Shown: positions 1 to 9,054, counted from the stretch's first letter. The stretch is 64,000 nucleotides of DNA from Elioraea thermophila (ex Habib et al. 2022) (GCF_003336755.1 NZ_QMDI01000006.1:186001-250000), one strand, 5' to 3'. A program made the numbers and translations. The notes: a model not told the origin generated them from the sequence alone.

Positions 1-33
1 CGGACAGGCAAGCCGTGGTAGGCGTGAGGATGC

Positions 34-54
34 GAATGCGAGCGAGTCGCATTC
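34..54. promoter_or_regulatory. Inverted repeat upstream of bfd, candidate iron-responsive operator
   Basis: GAATGCGA (34-41) and TCGCATTC (47-54) form a perfect 8-bp inverted repeat around five bases, ending 33 bp before the bfd start codon. Size, sequence style and position in front of an iron-storage gene pair resemble a Fur-family operator. The regulator is inferred; no experiment or matrix score supports it here. Confidence 0.4.
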
Positions 55-87
55 ACGGGACGACAGTTAGGGACGCCGACCGCCGTC

Positions 88-303
88 ATGCTCGTCTGCC
101 TCTGCAACGCTCTGTCCGACCGCGCCATTCGCAGCGCCGCCGAGGACGGTGCAACCTGCTGCAAGGGTGTGTGGGAGCGCTGCGGCTGCCGGCCCGACTG
201 CGGCCGGTGCGGGGCGGCGATCAAGGAGATCCTCGCCGCCCATCTCGGATGCCGAAGCGGCGCCTGTGCCCAGCCCGCGCCGCAGGTGAGGCCGACGGCG
301 TGA
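88..303 (+). CDS. bfd: Bacterioferritin-associated ferredoxin (Bfd)
   Basis: A 71-residue [2Fe-2S] protein of the BFD family. Members of this family reduce the ferric core of bacterioferritin so that iron can be released. The four cluster ligands fit the family spacing: Cys4 and Cys6 near the N-terminus, then Cys38 and Cys41. Extra cysteines (24, 25, 32, 34) lie between them. It is followed on the same strand by the bacterioferritin gene, the usual partner, and preceded by a possible iron-response operator at 34-54. The last 20 residues are low in complexity. Identification is firm for the family. Confidence 0.88.
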   Translation: MLVCLCNALSDRAIRSAAEDGATCCKGVWERCGCRPDCGRCGAAIKEILAAHLGCRSGACAQPAPQVRPTA

Positions 304-440
304 CCGCGGTCGTGGTGCGGCTGGCCATCGTCCGGGCCACCCCTGGCTCCCGTGCACCTTCGGACCATCGCCGTGAACCCCGGAGCGGCGGCGTTGATCG
401 TTCGGTAGCGTAAACGCCCAACGTCTTGACGGAGCGAAGA

Positions 441-941
441 ATGAAAGGCGACCCCAGGGTCATCGAATACTTGAACACGGTGCTGACCAATGAACTGACC
501 GCGATCAACCAGTACTTCCTTCACTCCCGGATGCTCATAAACTGGGGTGTGACGAAGCTCGGCGCTTACGAGTACAAGGAAAGCATCGAAGAGATGAAGC
601 ATGCCGATCGGATCATCGAGCGCATCCTGTTCCTCTAGGGCGTGCCGAACGTGCAAAGACTGAACAAGATCCTGATCGGCGAGACAGTTGAGGAGATCCT
701 CCGCTGTGATATGAAACTGGAGGAAAAGGCGGTGGCCGATCTGCGCGAGGCCATCCCGTATTGCGAGAGCGTGCGCGACTTTGTTTCGCGCGACCTCTTC
801 TCCGCCATCCTGCGCGACGAGGAGCACCACATCGACTTCGTCGAGACCCAGTTCGACCTGATCGCGCGCGTCGGCATCCAGAACTACATCCAGCTCAACT
901 CCGGCCACGCCGGAGCGGCGGAGGGCGACAAGGACGCCTGA
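441..941 (+). pseudogene. bfr: Bacterioferritin gene interrupted by an in-frame amber codon
   Basis: The frame from ATG 441 (GGAG at 431-434) encodes a full-length bacterioferritin of 166 codons, but codon 66 is TAG (636-638). Homologues usually have Glu there (LFLEG...PN), so a single GAG-to-TAG change explains it. The frame is otherwise intact: all six ferroxidase ligands are present (Glu18, Glu51, His54, Glu94, Glu127, His130) together with the haem ligand Met52. Bacterioferritin is a 24-subunit haem-containing iron store. The product here would stop after helix A and part of helix B; a GTG at 642 could restart a 99-residue C-terminal half. Alternatives are a real nonsense mutation, a base-call error, suppression, or two-piece expression. 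Confidence 0.85.
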
Positions 942-959
942 CGGCGCAAGCCCCGGGGT

Positions 960-2369
960 TCAGGCGGCGCTCTCGGTCGGAAGGCGCAGCCGCGCGGCGA
1001 GGCCCTGCCCCTCGTCGCCGGGACCGAGCTCAAGCCGCCCGCCGTGCAGCTGCGCCACCGCCTCGACGAGGGCGAGCCCGAGCCCGAAGCCCGGGGTCGA
1101 ACGGCAGGGCTCGGCGCGGAAGAAGCGCTCCGTCGCCCGCGCCCGGATCCCCTCTGGCATGCCGGGTCCGGTATCCGTCACCGAGACCTCCGCCCACGCC
1201 CCCGCCAGCGCGACGCGCACCATGACCAGCCCGCCCTCGGGCGTGAACTTGATCGCGTTGTCGAGCAGGTTGGCCACCGCCTGCGCCGCCAAGTCACGAT
1301 CGCCGACGACCTTGAGCGCTGGCGGGACGCGCGTTTCCAGGCGGATCCCCTTCGCCTCGGCCAGCGGCTCGTAGAGGGCGGCGACGTCCTCCACGGCTTG
1401 GGCGAGATCGAAAGGAGCGAAGGCGGAGCGGCGGGCGCCGGATTCGATCTCCGCGATGCGCAGGAGCGCCTGGAAGAGGTCGATCACCCGATCGAGCTCC
1501 TCGATGCCGCGCTCGATCCCGGCCTTCAGAGCGGCGGGCTCGGCTGCGCCGTGCAGCACGTCCTCGAGCCCCGCCCGGGTGCGCGCGATCGGCGTGCGCA
1601 GATCATGCGCAATGGCGTTCGACACCTGCCTCACCCCCTCCATCAGCCCGGCCAGGCGGTCGAGCATGGCGTTGAAGCTTCGCGCCAGCTGATCGAACTC
1701 GTCGTCGTTGCCGGAGAGTGGGGCGCGGCGGGCGAGGTCGCCCTGGCCGATCGCGGCGGCGGTGGCGAGCAGCGGCGCCGTGCGGCGCGCCAACACCTGG
1801 GCCACCAGAAGCCCGCCCGAAGCGGCCAGCACGACGGCAAGTGCCAGCCCGTAGAACACGGACTCCGCCACCAGGGCCTGCAACTGACGCCGCGCCCCGA
1901 CATCGCGCCCGGCCATTACCCTCGAGCCGTCCGCAAACGCGAGGGCGCGCGCACGCACCGTCGTCTCCGTGCCCTCGCGGGTCAGGCGACCCTCGCCCGC
2001 CTCCGCGTCGGGAGAAAGGAATGCCGGCCAAGCGTCGAGATTGCCCGCCCGCTTCGCCCCCCGCGCGTCGAGCAGGAGGTAGATCGCCTCGTTGTCGCTG
2101 TCCTCGGCGATCCTCGTCTCGATCGCGGTCGCCACCGCGGCCAGCCCGCCCGCGCGGTGATCGGCGGCGAAGGCCGCGATGTCGCCGCGCAGGCCGCGCT
2201 CCACCTGGCGGTCGAGATAGCCGGCGGTGTTCCACCACAGGACGGCGACCAGCGCACCGGCGGAAAGCGCCATCAGCGCCGCATGCAGCGCGGCGATGCG
2301 AAAGCCGATGGAGCGGATCGTGCGCCAGCCCGACTCGCCCGCCTCGGCCCGGCCCGGCGCGGCCGTCAC
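960..2369 (-). CDS. Two-component sensor histidine kinase, OmpR-partner type
   Basis: A 469-residue membrane histidine kinase. Order of parts: transmembrane helix about residues 27-47, a periplasmic sensing region of about 120 residues, a second helix about 171-193, a HAMP linker, a HisKA dimerisation helix with the phosphorylated His255 in the AHDLRTP motif, and a HATPase domain with N-box (NLLDNAIKF), DTGPGMP and GFGLGLALV glycine boxes. The start chosen is GTG 2369, which overlaps the stop of the response regulator gene (GTGA), as expected for a translationally coupled pair. The signal is unknown. The adjacent phasin-like and MFS genes do not identify a regulon. Confidence 0.88.
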   Translation of the reverse strand: MTAAPGRAEAGESGWRTIRSIGFRIAALHAALMALSAGALVAVLWWNTAGYLDRQVERGLRGDIAAFAADHRAGGLAAVATAIETRIAEDSDNEAIYLLLDARGAKRAGNLDAWPAFLSPDAEAGEGRLTREGTETTVRARALAFADGSRVMAGRDVGARRQLQALVAESVFYGLALAVVLAASGGLLVAQVLARRTAPLLATAAAIGQGDLARRAPLSGNDDEFDQLARSFNAMLDRLAGLMEGVRQVSNAIAHDLRTPIARTRAGLEDVLHGAAEPAALKAGIERGIEELDRVIDLFQALLRIAEIESGARRSAFAPFDLAQAVEDVAALYEPLAEAKGIRLETRVPPALKVVGDRDLAAQAVANLLDNAIKFTPEGGLVMVRVALAGAWAEVSVTDTGPGMPEGIRARATERFFRAEPCRSTPGFGLGLALVEAVAQLHGGRLELGPGDEGQGLAARLRLPTESAA

Positions 2370-3046
2370 GTGTCCGCCCGCAGCATGTAGCCTGCGTTGC
2401 GCACGGTGTGGATCAACGGATAGGCGAAGCCCTTGTCGACCTTCTGGCGCAGGCGCGAGACGTGCACGTCGATCACGTTCGTCTGCGGGTCGAAATGGTA
2501 GTCCCACACCGCCTCGAGCAGCATGGTGCGCGTCACCACCTGGCCGGCGTGGCGAAGCAGCACCTCGAGCAGGCGGAACTCGCGCGGCTTGAGCTCGATC
2601 ACCTGCCCCGCACGCCGCACGGTGCGAGCGAGGAGATCCATCTCGAGATCGCCCGCCGCCAGCCGCGTCACCGGCGCCTCGCCGCGCGGGCGACGCGCCA
2701 GCGCCTCGATGCGCGCCAGCAGTTCGGCGAAGGCGAAGGGCTTGGTGAGATAGTCGTCGCCGCCGGCCTTCAGCCCGCGCACCCGCTCGTCCACCTGCGC
2801 GAGCGCCGAAAGGAACAGCACCGGCACGCGCGAGCCCGTCGCGCGCAGCGTCTCGACGAGCCGCACCCCGTCCATGCCGCCCGGCAGCATGCGGTCGAGC
2901 ACGATCACGTCGTAGGTTTCGGAGGCGGCGAGGAAGAGACCGTCCCGGGCGTTGTCCACCGGGTCGACGACGTGGCCCGATTCGCGCAGGCCCTTGGCGA
3001 CGAAGCGGGAAACCTCGGGGTCGTCCTCGACGAGCAGGATTCGCAT
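2366..3046 (-). CDS. OmpR/PhoB-family response regulator
   Basis: A 226-residue two-domain regulator. The N-terminal receiver has the acidic pair in VEDD, the phospho-acceptor Asp51 (VLDRMLP) and the conserved Lys of LTKPF. The C-terminal winged helix has the OmpR-type ending (DVHVSRLRQKVD ... GYMLRA). The start at ATG 3046 gives the canonical MRILLVEDD opening; an in-frame upstream extension exists but has no family support. It is co-transcribed with, and overlaps, the downstream sensor kinase gene. Target genes cannot be read from the sequence. Confidence 0.9.
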   Translation of the reverse strand: MRILLVEDDPEVSRFVAKGLRESGHVVDPVDNARDGLFLAASETYDVIVLDRMLPGGMDGVRLVETLRATGSRVPVLFLSALAQVDERVRGLKAGGDDYLTKPFAFAELLARIEALARRPRGEAPVTRLAAGDLEMDLLARTVRRAGQVIELKPREFRLLEVLLRHAGQVVTRTMLLEAVWDYHFDPQTNVIDVHVSRLRQKVDKGFAYPLIHTVRNAGYMLRADT

Positions 3047-3187
3047 CTCACGCGGCCCTTGCGACCGGGCCCGAAGTATAGGGTCGACTGCGCGGCAGCC
3101 GAAGGCTTGCCGGGCGATCGCCATGGCATGAGTAAGGGTTTTCCGCTAGCGTCCCTGCCACACGGCAACAGCACGGAGGGCCTGGTC

Positions 3188-3520
3188 ATGCAGCACGAGA
3201 CCGGGAACGCAGCGGGCCCCGGCCTGGCGGAAGCGTGGCTCGCCATGGGCCTGCACATGGTGGAAAGCCGGATCAAGCTGTTCGGCGAGCTCGCCCGCTG
3301 CGCCTCGCCGGTGCAGGCGGGCGAAGTGTTCACCCGCTGGATGGCGGAGCGGGTGGAGGAGTTCGGCGTCGATCAGGCGCGCCTGATGGAGGCCTGGTTC
3401 CGATCGCTCGCCCAGATGAGCGCGACGGTGACGACGGAGGCCGGGGCGGCGGTGGCGCGCAGCGTCTCCGCCGCCGGCGAGGCCGCGGAGCCGAAGCGCA
3501 GGGCGCGCCTCGCCGGCTGA
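3188..3520 (+). CDS. Small phasin-like protein
   Basis: A 110-residue soluble protein with no signal peptide, predicted mostly helical and amphipathic. It carries hydrophobic helical stretches (AWLAMGLHMVESRIKLFGEL, and RLMEAWFRSLAQMSATV) like those of phasins, which coat polyhydroxyalkanoate granules. The ATG at 3188 is favoured because GGAGG at 3175-3179 lies eight bases upstream; an ATG at 3128 would add 20 residues without a clear ribosome site. It diverges from the response regulator gene. No polyhydroxyalkanoate genes lie nearby, so the phasin label rests only on overall character. Confidence 0.6.
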   Translation: MQHETGNAAGPGLAEAWLAMGLHMVESRIKLFGELARCASPVQAGEVFTRWMAERVEEFGVDQARLMEAWFRSLAQMSATVTTEAGAAVARSVSAAGEAAEPKRRARLAG

Positions 3521-3592
3521 CCAGGCCCAGGGCCGCTCGCCGGGGCGGTTTGCGGGGAGCACGGGTTCCGAAGGCGACGGAACGGTCCTAGC

Positions 3593-4795
3593 GTGGCGGC
3601 TCCTCCTCGAGGCCGCCCGGTGCATCTCTCGCTCGCGCTGACCGCCACCCTGGCGATGCTGGTCCAGCAGACCTTCGCCACCTACACCCGCGGGGTGGTG
3701 CCGGTGCTTGCCCCCGCGATCGGGGCTGACCTCGGCGTCGATCCCTCGCACGCCGGCACCTACGCGGCGCTCGCCTCGGCGGCGGCGATGGCTGGGTCGG
3801 TCGCGGTCGCCGCGCCGCTCAGGCGCTGGGGCGGGTTCCGGGTGGCTCAGGTCGCGCTCGCCCTCGCCGGAGCGGGGCTCGCCATCGGCGCGCCGGGTGG
3901 GGCGGGCCCGGTCGCGTTCGGCGCCCTGCTGGTCGGGGTCGGCTCCGTCGTTTCCACCCCGGCCTCCTCCCATGTGCTGGCGCGCGTCGTGCCCACCGCC
4001 CAACAGCCGCTCTACTTCTCGATCAAGCAGACGGGCGTGCCTCTCGGCGCGGCGCTGACGGGCTTGCTTGCGCCGGCCTTCGCCGAAGCCGCCGGATGGC
4101 GTGGCGCGCTCTTGCTCTCGGGCCTGCTGTGCGGGGCGCTCGCCGTGGCCTTGCAGCCCTGGCGGGCGCGGTGCGACGCCGACCGCGACCCCTCCGCCCC
4201 CTTACGCATCGCCGCCTTCGGCGAGACGCTGCGCATGGTCTGGGCGCCCGCTCTCGCCCCGCTCACCGCGATGGCGGTGGTCTATGTCGGCCTGCAGATC
4301 GTGCACATGACCTTCGCGGTCGTTTACCTGGTCGAGGTGCAGGGGCGCAGCCTCGCCGCCGCCGGCGCCCTGTTCAGCCTGGCGACGCTGATCGCGATCC
4401 CGGGCCGAATCTTCTGGGGCTGGCTCGGGGGGCGGATCGTGCCGACGCGAATCGTGTTGTCAGGCATCGGCATCGGCACCGCGGCCGCTTTCGGCGCCCT
4501 CGCCGCCCTGCCGCGCGGGGCGGGCGAAGGCGTGATCCTCGTCGCCCTTCTGCTCGGTTCGGCCACGGTGATGGCCTTTCACGGGCTGATGCTGGCCGAG
4601 GTCGCGCGGCTTGCGCCGCCCGGCAGGGCGGGGCCGGCGACGGGGGGCGTGCTGTTCTTCGTCCAGATCGGGCAGATCGTGCTGCCCGCCCTGTTCGGCC
4701 TCTCGGCCTCCCTGGTCGGCTACCGGATGTCGTGGGCGGCCTTCGCGCTTCCTGCCCTCATCATGGCCGGCTGGCTTGCCTCCCGCCGGGGCTGA
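3593..4795 (+). CDS. MFS transporter
   Basis: A 400-residue membrane protein with about twelve hydrophobic segments in two halves, typical of the major facilitator superfamily (MFS). The N-terminal half runs from TATLAMLVQQTFATYTRGVV. The segment YFSIKQTGVPLGAAL resembles the loop and helix 5 of MFS carriers of the cyanate/nitrate group. Substrate cannot be assigned. The start is GTG 3593. The 3' end overlaps the convergent hrpB gene by 35 bp. Confidence 0.8.
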   Translation: MAAPPRGRPVHLSLALTATLAMLVQQTFATYTRGVVPVLAPAIGADLGVDPSHAGTYAALASAAAMAGSVAVAAPLRRWGGFRVAQVALALAGAGLAIGAPGGAGPVAFGALLVGVGSVVSTPASSHVLARVVPTAQQPLYFSIKQTGVPLGAALTGLLAPAFAEAAGWRGALLLSGLLCGALAVALQPWRARCDADRDPSAPLRIAAFGETLRMVWAPALAPLTAMAVVYVGLQIVHMTFAVVYLVEVQGRSLAAAGALFSLATLIAIPGRIFWGWLGGRIVPTRIVLSGIGIGTAAAFGALAALPRGAGEGVILVALLLGSATVMAFHGLMLAEVARLAPPGRAGPATGGVLFFVQIGQIVLPALFGLSASLVGYRMSWAAFALPALIMAGWLASRRG

Positions 4796-7232
4796 GCGGG
4801 ACGGAGGGATCCTCCGGCCAGGCGTGCTTGGGGTAGCGGCCGCGCATCGCCTTGCGCACCTCCGCCCACCCACCGCGCCAAAACGCCCCGAGATCGCCCG
4901 TCACCGCGATCGGCCGCCCGGCCGGGGAGAGGAGTTCGACCTGCAGGGGGACCCGCCCGCCGGCGAGCCGGGGAGCGGCGGTGAGCCCGAAGAGGGCCTG
5001 GGCGCGGGCGGAGAGGGTGGGGGGACTCCGCGCATAGTCGATCGCCGCCCTCCCCCCGCCCGGCAGGACGATGTGGCTTGGCAGCGCGCGGTCGAGCTCC
5101 GAAGCCCGCTCCGGGCCGAGGATGGCGCGCAGGATGGCGACGAGGTCGAGCCCGCCGAGCTCCTCCAGGCGCGAGAGGCCGGCGAGGAAGGGGGCGAGCC
5201 AGTCCTCGAGCGTGGCAAGCAGCGCCTCGTCGGAGAGATCCGGCCAGGCAGGATCGAGCCCGCGCATCAGGGCGGCGCGCGCCTGCAGGTTGCGCGCGGC
5301 CTCCGTCCAGGGCAGACAGGCGAGGCCCCGCGCCCGCAGCCCGACACAGAGGCCACGGGCAACGAGCGCCGGGTCGGGGCGGGGGATCGCGCTCTCCTCG
5401 AGCACGAGGGCGCCGAAGCTGCGCCGGCGTCGTGCTCGTACCGCGCCCGCCGCCTCGTCCCAGGCCACCGTCTCCTCGCTGACAATGTCGGCTGCGAACA
5501 GCCGCTCGATCTCCGCGCGGGAGAGGGGAGCGGCGAGCCGAATGCGCGCCTCCCGTCCTGAGAGGTCGAGGGCAGCGACGGCGAGGAAGGGCTCGCCGGC
5601 GAGCGGATCGGTGGGCGGAAGCCTCGCCCCGCGCCCCGAGGCGAGGAGGAAGGCGCCGCGCTCGGCCCGCGCCATCGCCACCCGGTCGGGAAAGGCGCGG
5701 GCGATCAGCGCTCCCGCCCGATCGGGCGGCGCGCCGTCGCCGCCCTCGCGCAGGCCCAAGCGCCGCCGGTGCAGCGCCGCGGCCCGTGCGGCGGGGCCGG
5801 ACAGCCGGCCTAGGCGAAGCCGGATGTCGGCAGGCGGCACCTCCCCCGGCGCGACCCGCAGCGCATCGCGCTCCTCGATCAGGGCGGCGAGATCGCAGGC
5901 AAGCCCCGCCTCTTCGGCTTGCGCCTCGACCAACATGGCGGCAAGCCTCGGGTGGGCGCCGAGCCGCGCCATCCGCCTGCCCTTGGCGGTGATCGTGCCC
6001 CGCGAATCGAGCGCGCCGAGGCGCCGGAGCAGATCGCGCGCGGCGGCGTACGCCCCCTCCGGCGGGGGGTCGAGGAAGGCGAGTGCCGCGGGCTCCGCCC
6101 CCCAGGCGGCGAGATCAAGCGCGAGGGGGGCGAGGTCGGCCTCCAGGATTTCGGGCCGATCGCGCACCGCGAGGCCCCGGTGCAGCGCCTCCGTCCACAG
6201 CCGAAAGCACACGCCGGGAGCGAGACGCCCGGCCCGCCCGGCCCGCTGTTCGGCCGAGGCGCGCGAGATCCGCTCGGTGGCCAGCCGCGTGAGGCCGCTC
6301 CCCGGGTCGAAGCGCGGGGCGCGGCGGAAGCCGCCGTCCACCACCACACGCACGCCCTCGACGGTGAGCGAGGTCTCGGCGATGGCGGTGGCGAGGATCA
6401 CTTTGCGCCGCCCCGCCGCATCGGGGCGAAGGGCGAGGTCCTGCGCCTGAGGCGAAAGCTCGCCGTGCAGCGGGCGGACGACGGCGCCGAGCGACGGATC
6501 CTCGGCGAGCAGGGCCTCGACGCGGCGGATCTCCGCCATGCCGGGGAGGAAGACGAGCACATCCCCCGCGGTCGCGGCGAGGGCGCGGCGGATGGCGGCG
6601 GTTGCCGCCTCGGCGAGCTCGCGGGGCTCGGCGAGGTCGCGCGCGGCCCAGACGACGTCGACGGGAAAGCTTCGGCCCGCACTTTCGATGACCGGCGCGT
6701 CGAGCAGCCGCGCGAAGGCCGCCGCGTCCAGCGTAGCCGACATCGCGACCAGGCGAAGATCCGGTCGCAGGGCGGCCTGCACCTCGCGCGCGAGTGCCAA
6801 CGCGAGGTCGGTCTCCAGCGAGCGTTCGTGCACCTCGTCGAACAGGATCGCGCCCACCCCCTCGAGGCCAGGATCGGCCTGCAGGCGGCGCACCAGCAGG
6901 CCCTCGGTGACGACCTCGATCTCGGTCGCCGCCGAGACCACGCGCTCAAGCCGGGTGGCGAGGCCGACGCGGCGGCCGAGCGGTTCGCCGAGCAGTTCGG
7001 CGAGGCGTCGCGCGGCGGCGCGGGCGGCGAGGCGGCGCGGTTCGAGCACGAGGATCTTCCGTCCCGCCCGCCAGGGTGCGTCGAGCAGGGCGAGCGGGCC
7101 CAGCGTCGTCTTGCCCGCGCCGGGCGGGGCGACGAGCACGGCATTGCCGCGATCGAGCGCCTCGGCGAGTGCCGGCAGCACCTCGACGACGGGGAGATCT
7201 CGCGTCGCGTCGGGGAGTACGGGGAAGGTCAC
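4761..7232 (-). CDS. hrpB: ATP-dependent helicase HrpB
   Basis: An 823-residue DExH-box helicase of the HrpB family. Walker A (PPGAGKTT) is near residue 40, the DEVH box sits in ILFDEVHERS, SAT is in VAMSATLD, and motif VI lies in the SAEQRAGRAGR region. The HA2 and long HrpB-specific C-terminal domains follow, giving the usual family length. It probably unwinds RNA; its exact role in most bacteria is unknown. The start is GTG 7232, three bases after the 3' end of the tRNA-Gly gene on the same strand, so the two may share a transcript. Confidence 0.92.
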   Translation of the reverse strand: MTFPVLPDATRDLPVVEVLPALAEALDRGNAVLVAPPGAGKTTLGPLALLDAPWRAGRKILVLEPRRLAARAAARRLAELLGEPLGRRVGLATRLERVVSAATEIEVVTEGLLVRRLQADPGLEGVGAILFDEVHERSLETDLALALAREVQAALRPDLRLVAMSATLDAAAFARLLDAPVIESAGRSFPVDVVWAARDLAEPRELAEAATAAIRRALAATAGDVLVFLPGMAEIRRVEALLAEDPSLGAVVRPLHGELSPQAQDLALRPDAAGRRKVILATAIAETSLTVEGVRVVVDGGFRRAPRFDPGSGLTRLATERISRASAEQRAGRAGRLAPGVCFRLWTEALHRGLAVRDRPEILEADLAPLALDLAAWGAEPAALAFLDPPPEGAYAAARDLLRRLGALDSRGTITAKGRRMARLGAHPRLAAMLVEAQAEEAGLACDLAALIEERDALRVAPGEVPPADIRLRLGRLSGPAARAAALHRRRLGLREGGDGAPPDRAGALIARAFPDRVAMARAERGAFLLASGRGARLPPTDPLAGEPFLAVAALDLSGREARIRLAAPLSRAEIERLFAADIVSEETVAWDEAAGAVRARRRRSFGALVLEESAIPRPDPALVARGLCVGLRARGLACLPWTEAARNLQARAALMRGLDPAWPDLSDEALLATLEDWLAPFLAGLSRLEELGGLDLVAILRAILGPERASELDRALPSHIVLPGGGRAAIDYARSPPTLSARAQALFGLTAAPRLAGGRVPLQVELLSPAGRPIAVTGDLGAFWRGGWAEVRKAMRGRYPKHAWPEDPSVPLSPGGRQASRP

Positions 7233-7234
7233 GG

Positions 7235-7308
7235 TGGAGCGGGTAGCGGGAATCGAACCCGCGCATCCAGCTTGGGAAGCTGGCAGGCTACCATTACATC
7301 ATACCCGC
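7235..7308 (-). tRNA. tRNA-Gly (anticodon CCC)
   Basis: The reverse complement folds as a full cloverleaf. Acceptor arms GCGGGTA and TACCCGC pair perfectly. The anticodon stem CCAGC/GCTGG encloses the loop TTCCCAA, giving anticodon CCC. The T arm has the loop TTCGATT within GCGGG/CCCGC, and the 3' CCA is encoded. The length of 74 nt includes CCA. Confidence 0.97.
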
Positions 7309-7409
7309 CCGCTCACCGCGCTTTTGTATAGGCGGCGGGCTCGGCGCCGACAAGACCGCGGCCGGCATGCTTGATTTCCGCGCCCTCCGGCCGCAAGCCT
7401 CGCGCCGTG

Positions 7410-8633
7410 ATGGCCGCCGACGATGCCCCCACCCCCAAGCGCCAAGATCGCCCCGCCACCCTCGCCGTGCGCGGTGGGCTCGCGCGCAGCCCATGGATGG
7501 AGACCGCCGAGGCCCTCTTCCTCACCTCGGGCTTCGTCTACGACAGCGCGGCTGAAGCGGAAGCGACCTTCCTCGGCGAGGTCGCGCGCTTCCAGTACAG
7601 CCGCTTCGGCAACCCCACCGTCGCCATGTTCGAAGCCCGGCTTGCCGCCCTCGAAGGTGCCGAGGCCTGCCGGGCCACCGCGACGGGGATGGCGGCCGTC
7701 GCCTCCGCCCTGCTTGCCCACCTCAAGGCGGGAGACCGCGTCGTCGCCTCGCGCGCCCTGTTCGGGTCCTGCCACTGGATCGTCTCCACCCTGCTGCCGA
7801 AGTTCGGCATCGAAACCGTCTTCGTCGACGGCACCGAGGAGGCGCAGTGGCGGGAGGCGCTGGCAAGGCCGGCCCAGGCCGTGTTCCTCGAAACGCCGTC
7901 CAACCCCTGCCTCGAGGTGATCGATCTGCCGCTCGTCGCCGACCTCGCGCACCGGGCGGGGGCGATCGTGATGGTGGACAACGTGTTCGCCACACCGCTG
8001 CTGCAGCGCCCGCTCGCGCTCGGCGCGGACGTGGTGATCTATTCGGCGACGAAACACATCGACGGGCAGGGGCGTTGCCTCGGCGGCGCGGTGCTCGGCT
8101 CCCGCGCCTGGATCGAGGAGACGCTGCAGCCCTTCCTGCGCAACACGGGGCCCGCCCTCTCCCCCTTCAACGCCTGGGTGCTGCTGAAGGGGCTGGAGAC
8201 GCTTCCCGTTCGCCTGCCCGCCATGCAGGCCTCGGCCGCCGCGATCGCCGATTTCCTGGCGACCCGGCCGGAAGTCTCGCGCGTTCTGTATCCCGCGCGG
8301 GCGGACCATCCGCAGCACGCGCTCGCCATGCGGCAGATGGCCGGAGGCGGCACCATCGTCAGTTTCGACCTCGCCGGCGGCAAGCCGGCGGCGTTCCGCT
8401 TCCTCGATGCGCTGCGTCTGATCGACATCAGCAACAACCTAGGCGACGCGAAGAGCCTGGCGACGCATCCGGCGACGACGACGCACCAGAGGATCGGCCC
8501 CGTCGAGCGCGCGCGGCTCGGCATCGGCGACGGCCTGGTGCGCCTCTCCATCGGGCTCGAGGACGTGCGCGACCTGATCGAGGACGTCGCGCAGGCACTC
8601 GACGCCGCCCGTGCCGCGGCGGCGGCGGAGTGA
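7410..8633 (+). CDS. metZ: O-succinylhomoserine sulfhydrylase
   Basis: A 407-residue pyridoxal-phosphate enzyme of the Cys/Met metabolism family. MetZ members make homocysteine directly from O-succinylhomoserine and sulfide in methionine synthesis. The lysine expected to bind the cofactor is Lys215 in YSATKHIDG. SRFGNPTV near the N-terminus and the SNNLGDAKSLATHPATTTH region near the C-terminus are conserved in the family. The start is ATG 7410, preceded immediately by an in-frame GTG. apaG follows four bases later. A truncated metF lies elsewhere in the window. I looked for a SAM-II-type leader upstream and found none. Confidence 0.9.
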   Translation: MAADDAPTPKRQDRPATLAVRGGLARSPWMETAEALFLTSGFVYDSAAEAEATFLGEVARFQYSRFGNPTVAMFEARLAALEGAEACRATATGMAAVASALLAHLKAGDRVVASRALFGSCHWIVSTLLPKFGIETVFVDGTEEAQWREALARPAQAVFLETPSNPCLEVIDLPLVADLAHRAGAIVMVDNVFATPLLQRPLALGADVVIYSATKHIDGQGRCLGGAVLGSRAWIEETLQPFLRNTGPALSPFNAWVLLKGLETLPVRLPAMQASAAAIADFLATRPEVSRVLYPARADHPQHALAMRQMAGGGTIVSFDLAGGKPAAFRFLDALRLIDISNNLGDAKSLATHPATTTHQRIGPVERARLGIGDGLVRLSIGLEDVRDLIEDVAQALDAARAAAAAE

Positions 8634-8637
8634 CAAC

Positions 8638-9045
8638 GTGTCGGGGCCGTCCTACACGGAAGTGACGCGCGGCATCCGCGTCACCGTCCGCCCCGAGTAT
8701 CTGCCCGACCAGTCCGAGCCCGCCGAGGGCCGTTGGGTCTGGGCCTATCATGTGACGATCGCCAACGAAGGGGCGGAGACGGTGCAGCTGCTCCGCCGCA
8801 CCTGGATCATCACGGATTCGCAAGGGCGTACGCAGCGCGTGCACGGGCCGGGCGTGGTCGGCGAACAGCCGGTGCTCGCTCCAGGCGAGGCGTTCCGCTA
8901 CACCTCGGGCACGCCGCTCGCCACCCCCTCGGGCTTCATGCGCGGCTTCTACCACATGGTGGTGCGCGCGACGGGCGAGGCCTTCGACGTCGTGATCCCG
9001 CCCTTCGCGCTGGATGTGACGGAGCGCCCCGCACGGCTGAACTGA
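8638..9045 (+). CDS. apaG: ApaG protein
   Basis: A 135-residue single-domain protein matching ApaG/DUF525: an Ig-like beta sandwich with the conserved WAYHVTIANEG, LLRRTWIITD, VVGEQPVL and GFMRGFYHM segments. Its biochemical role is not settled; in enteric bacteria it is linked to the diadenosine tetraphosphate hydrolase operon. The start is GTG 8638, four bases after the metZ stop, so translation is probably coupled. The length is normal for the family. Confidence 0.92.
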   Translation: MSGPSYTEVTRGIRVTVRPEYLPDQSEPAEGRWVWAYHVTIANEGAETVQLLRRTWIITDSQGRTQRVHGPGVVGEQPVLAPGEAFRYTSGTPLATPSGFMRGFYHMVVRATGEAFDVVIPPFALDVTERPARLN

Positions 9046-9054
9046 CGCGCCCGC

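Noticed and set aside
1718-3520. 600-codon open frame antisense to the two-component genes
   Set aside because: It is a shadow of high GC content; only its 3' part (from 3188) is coding. Many other long antisense frames were dismissed for the same reason.
7235-7308. tRNA-Gly as an integration site
   Set aside because: No integrase, no repeated tRNA 3' end and housekeeping genes on both sides.
7309-7409. SAM-responsive riboswitch before metZ
   Set aside because: The 101-bp leader shows no SAM-II-like pseudoknot elements and holds mostly GC-rich sequence after the tRNA.
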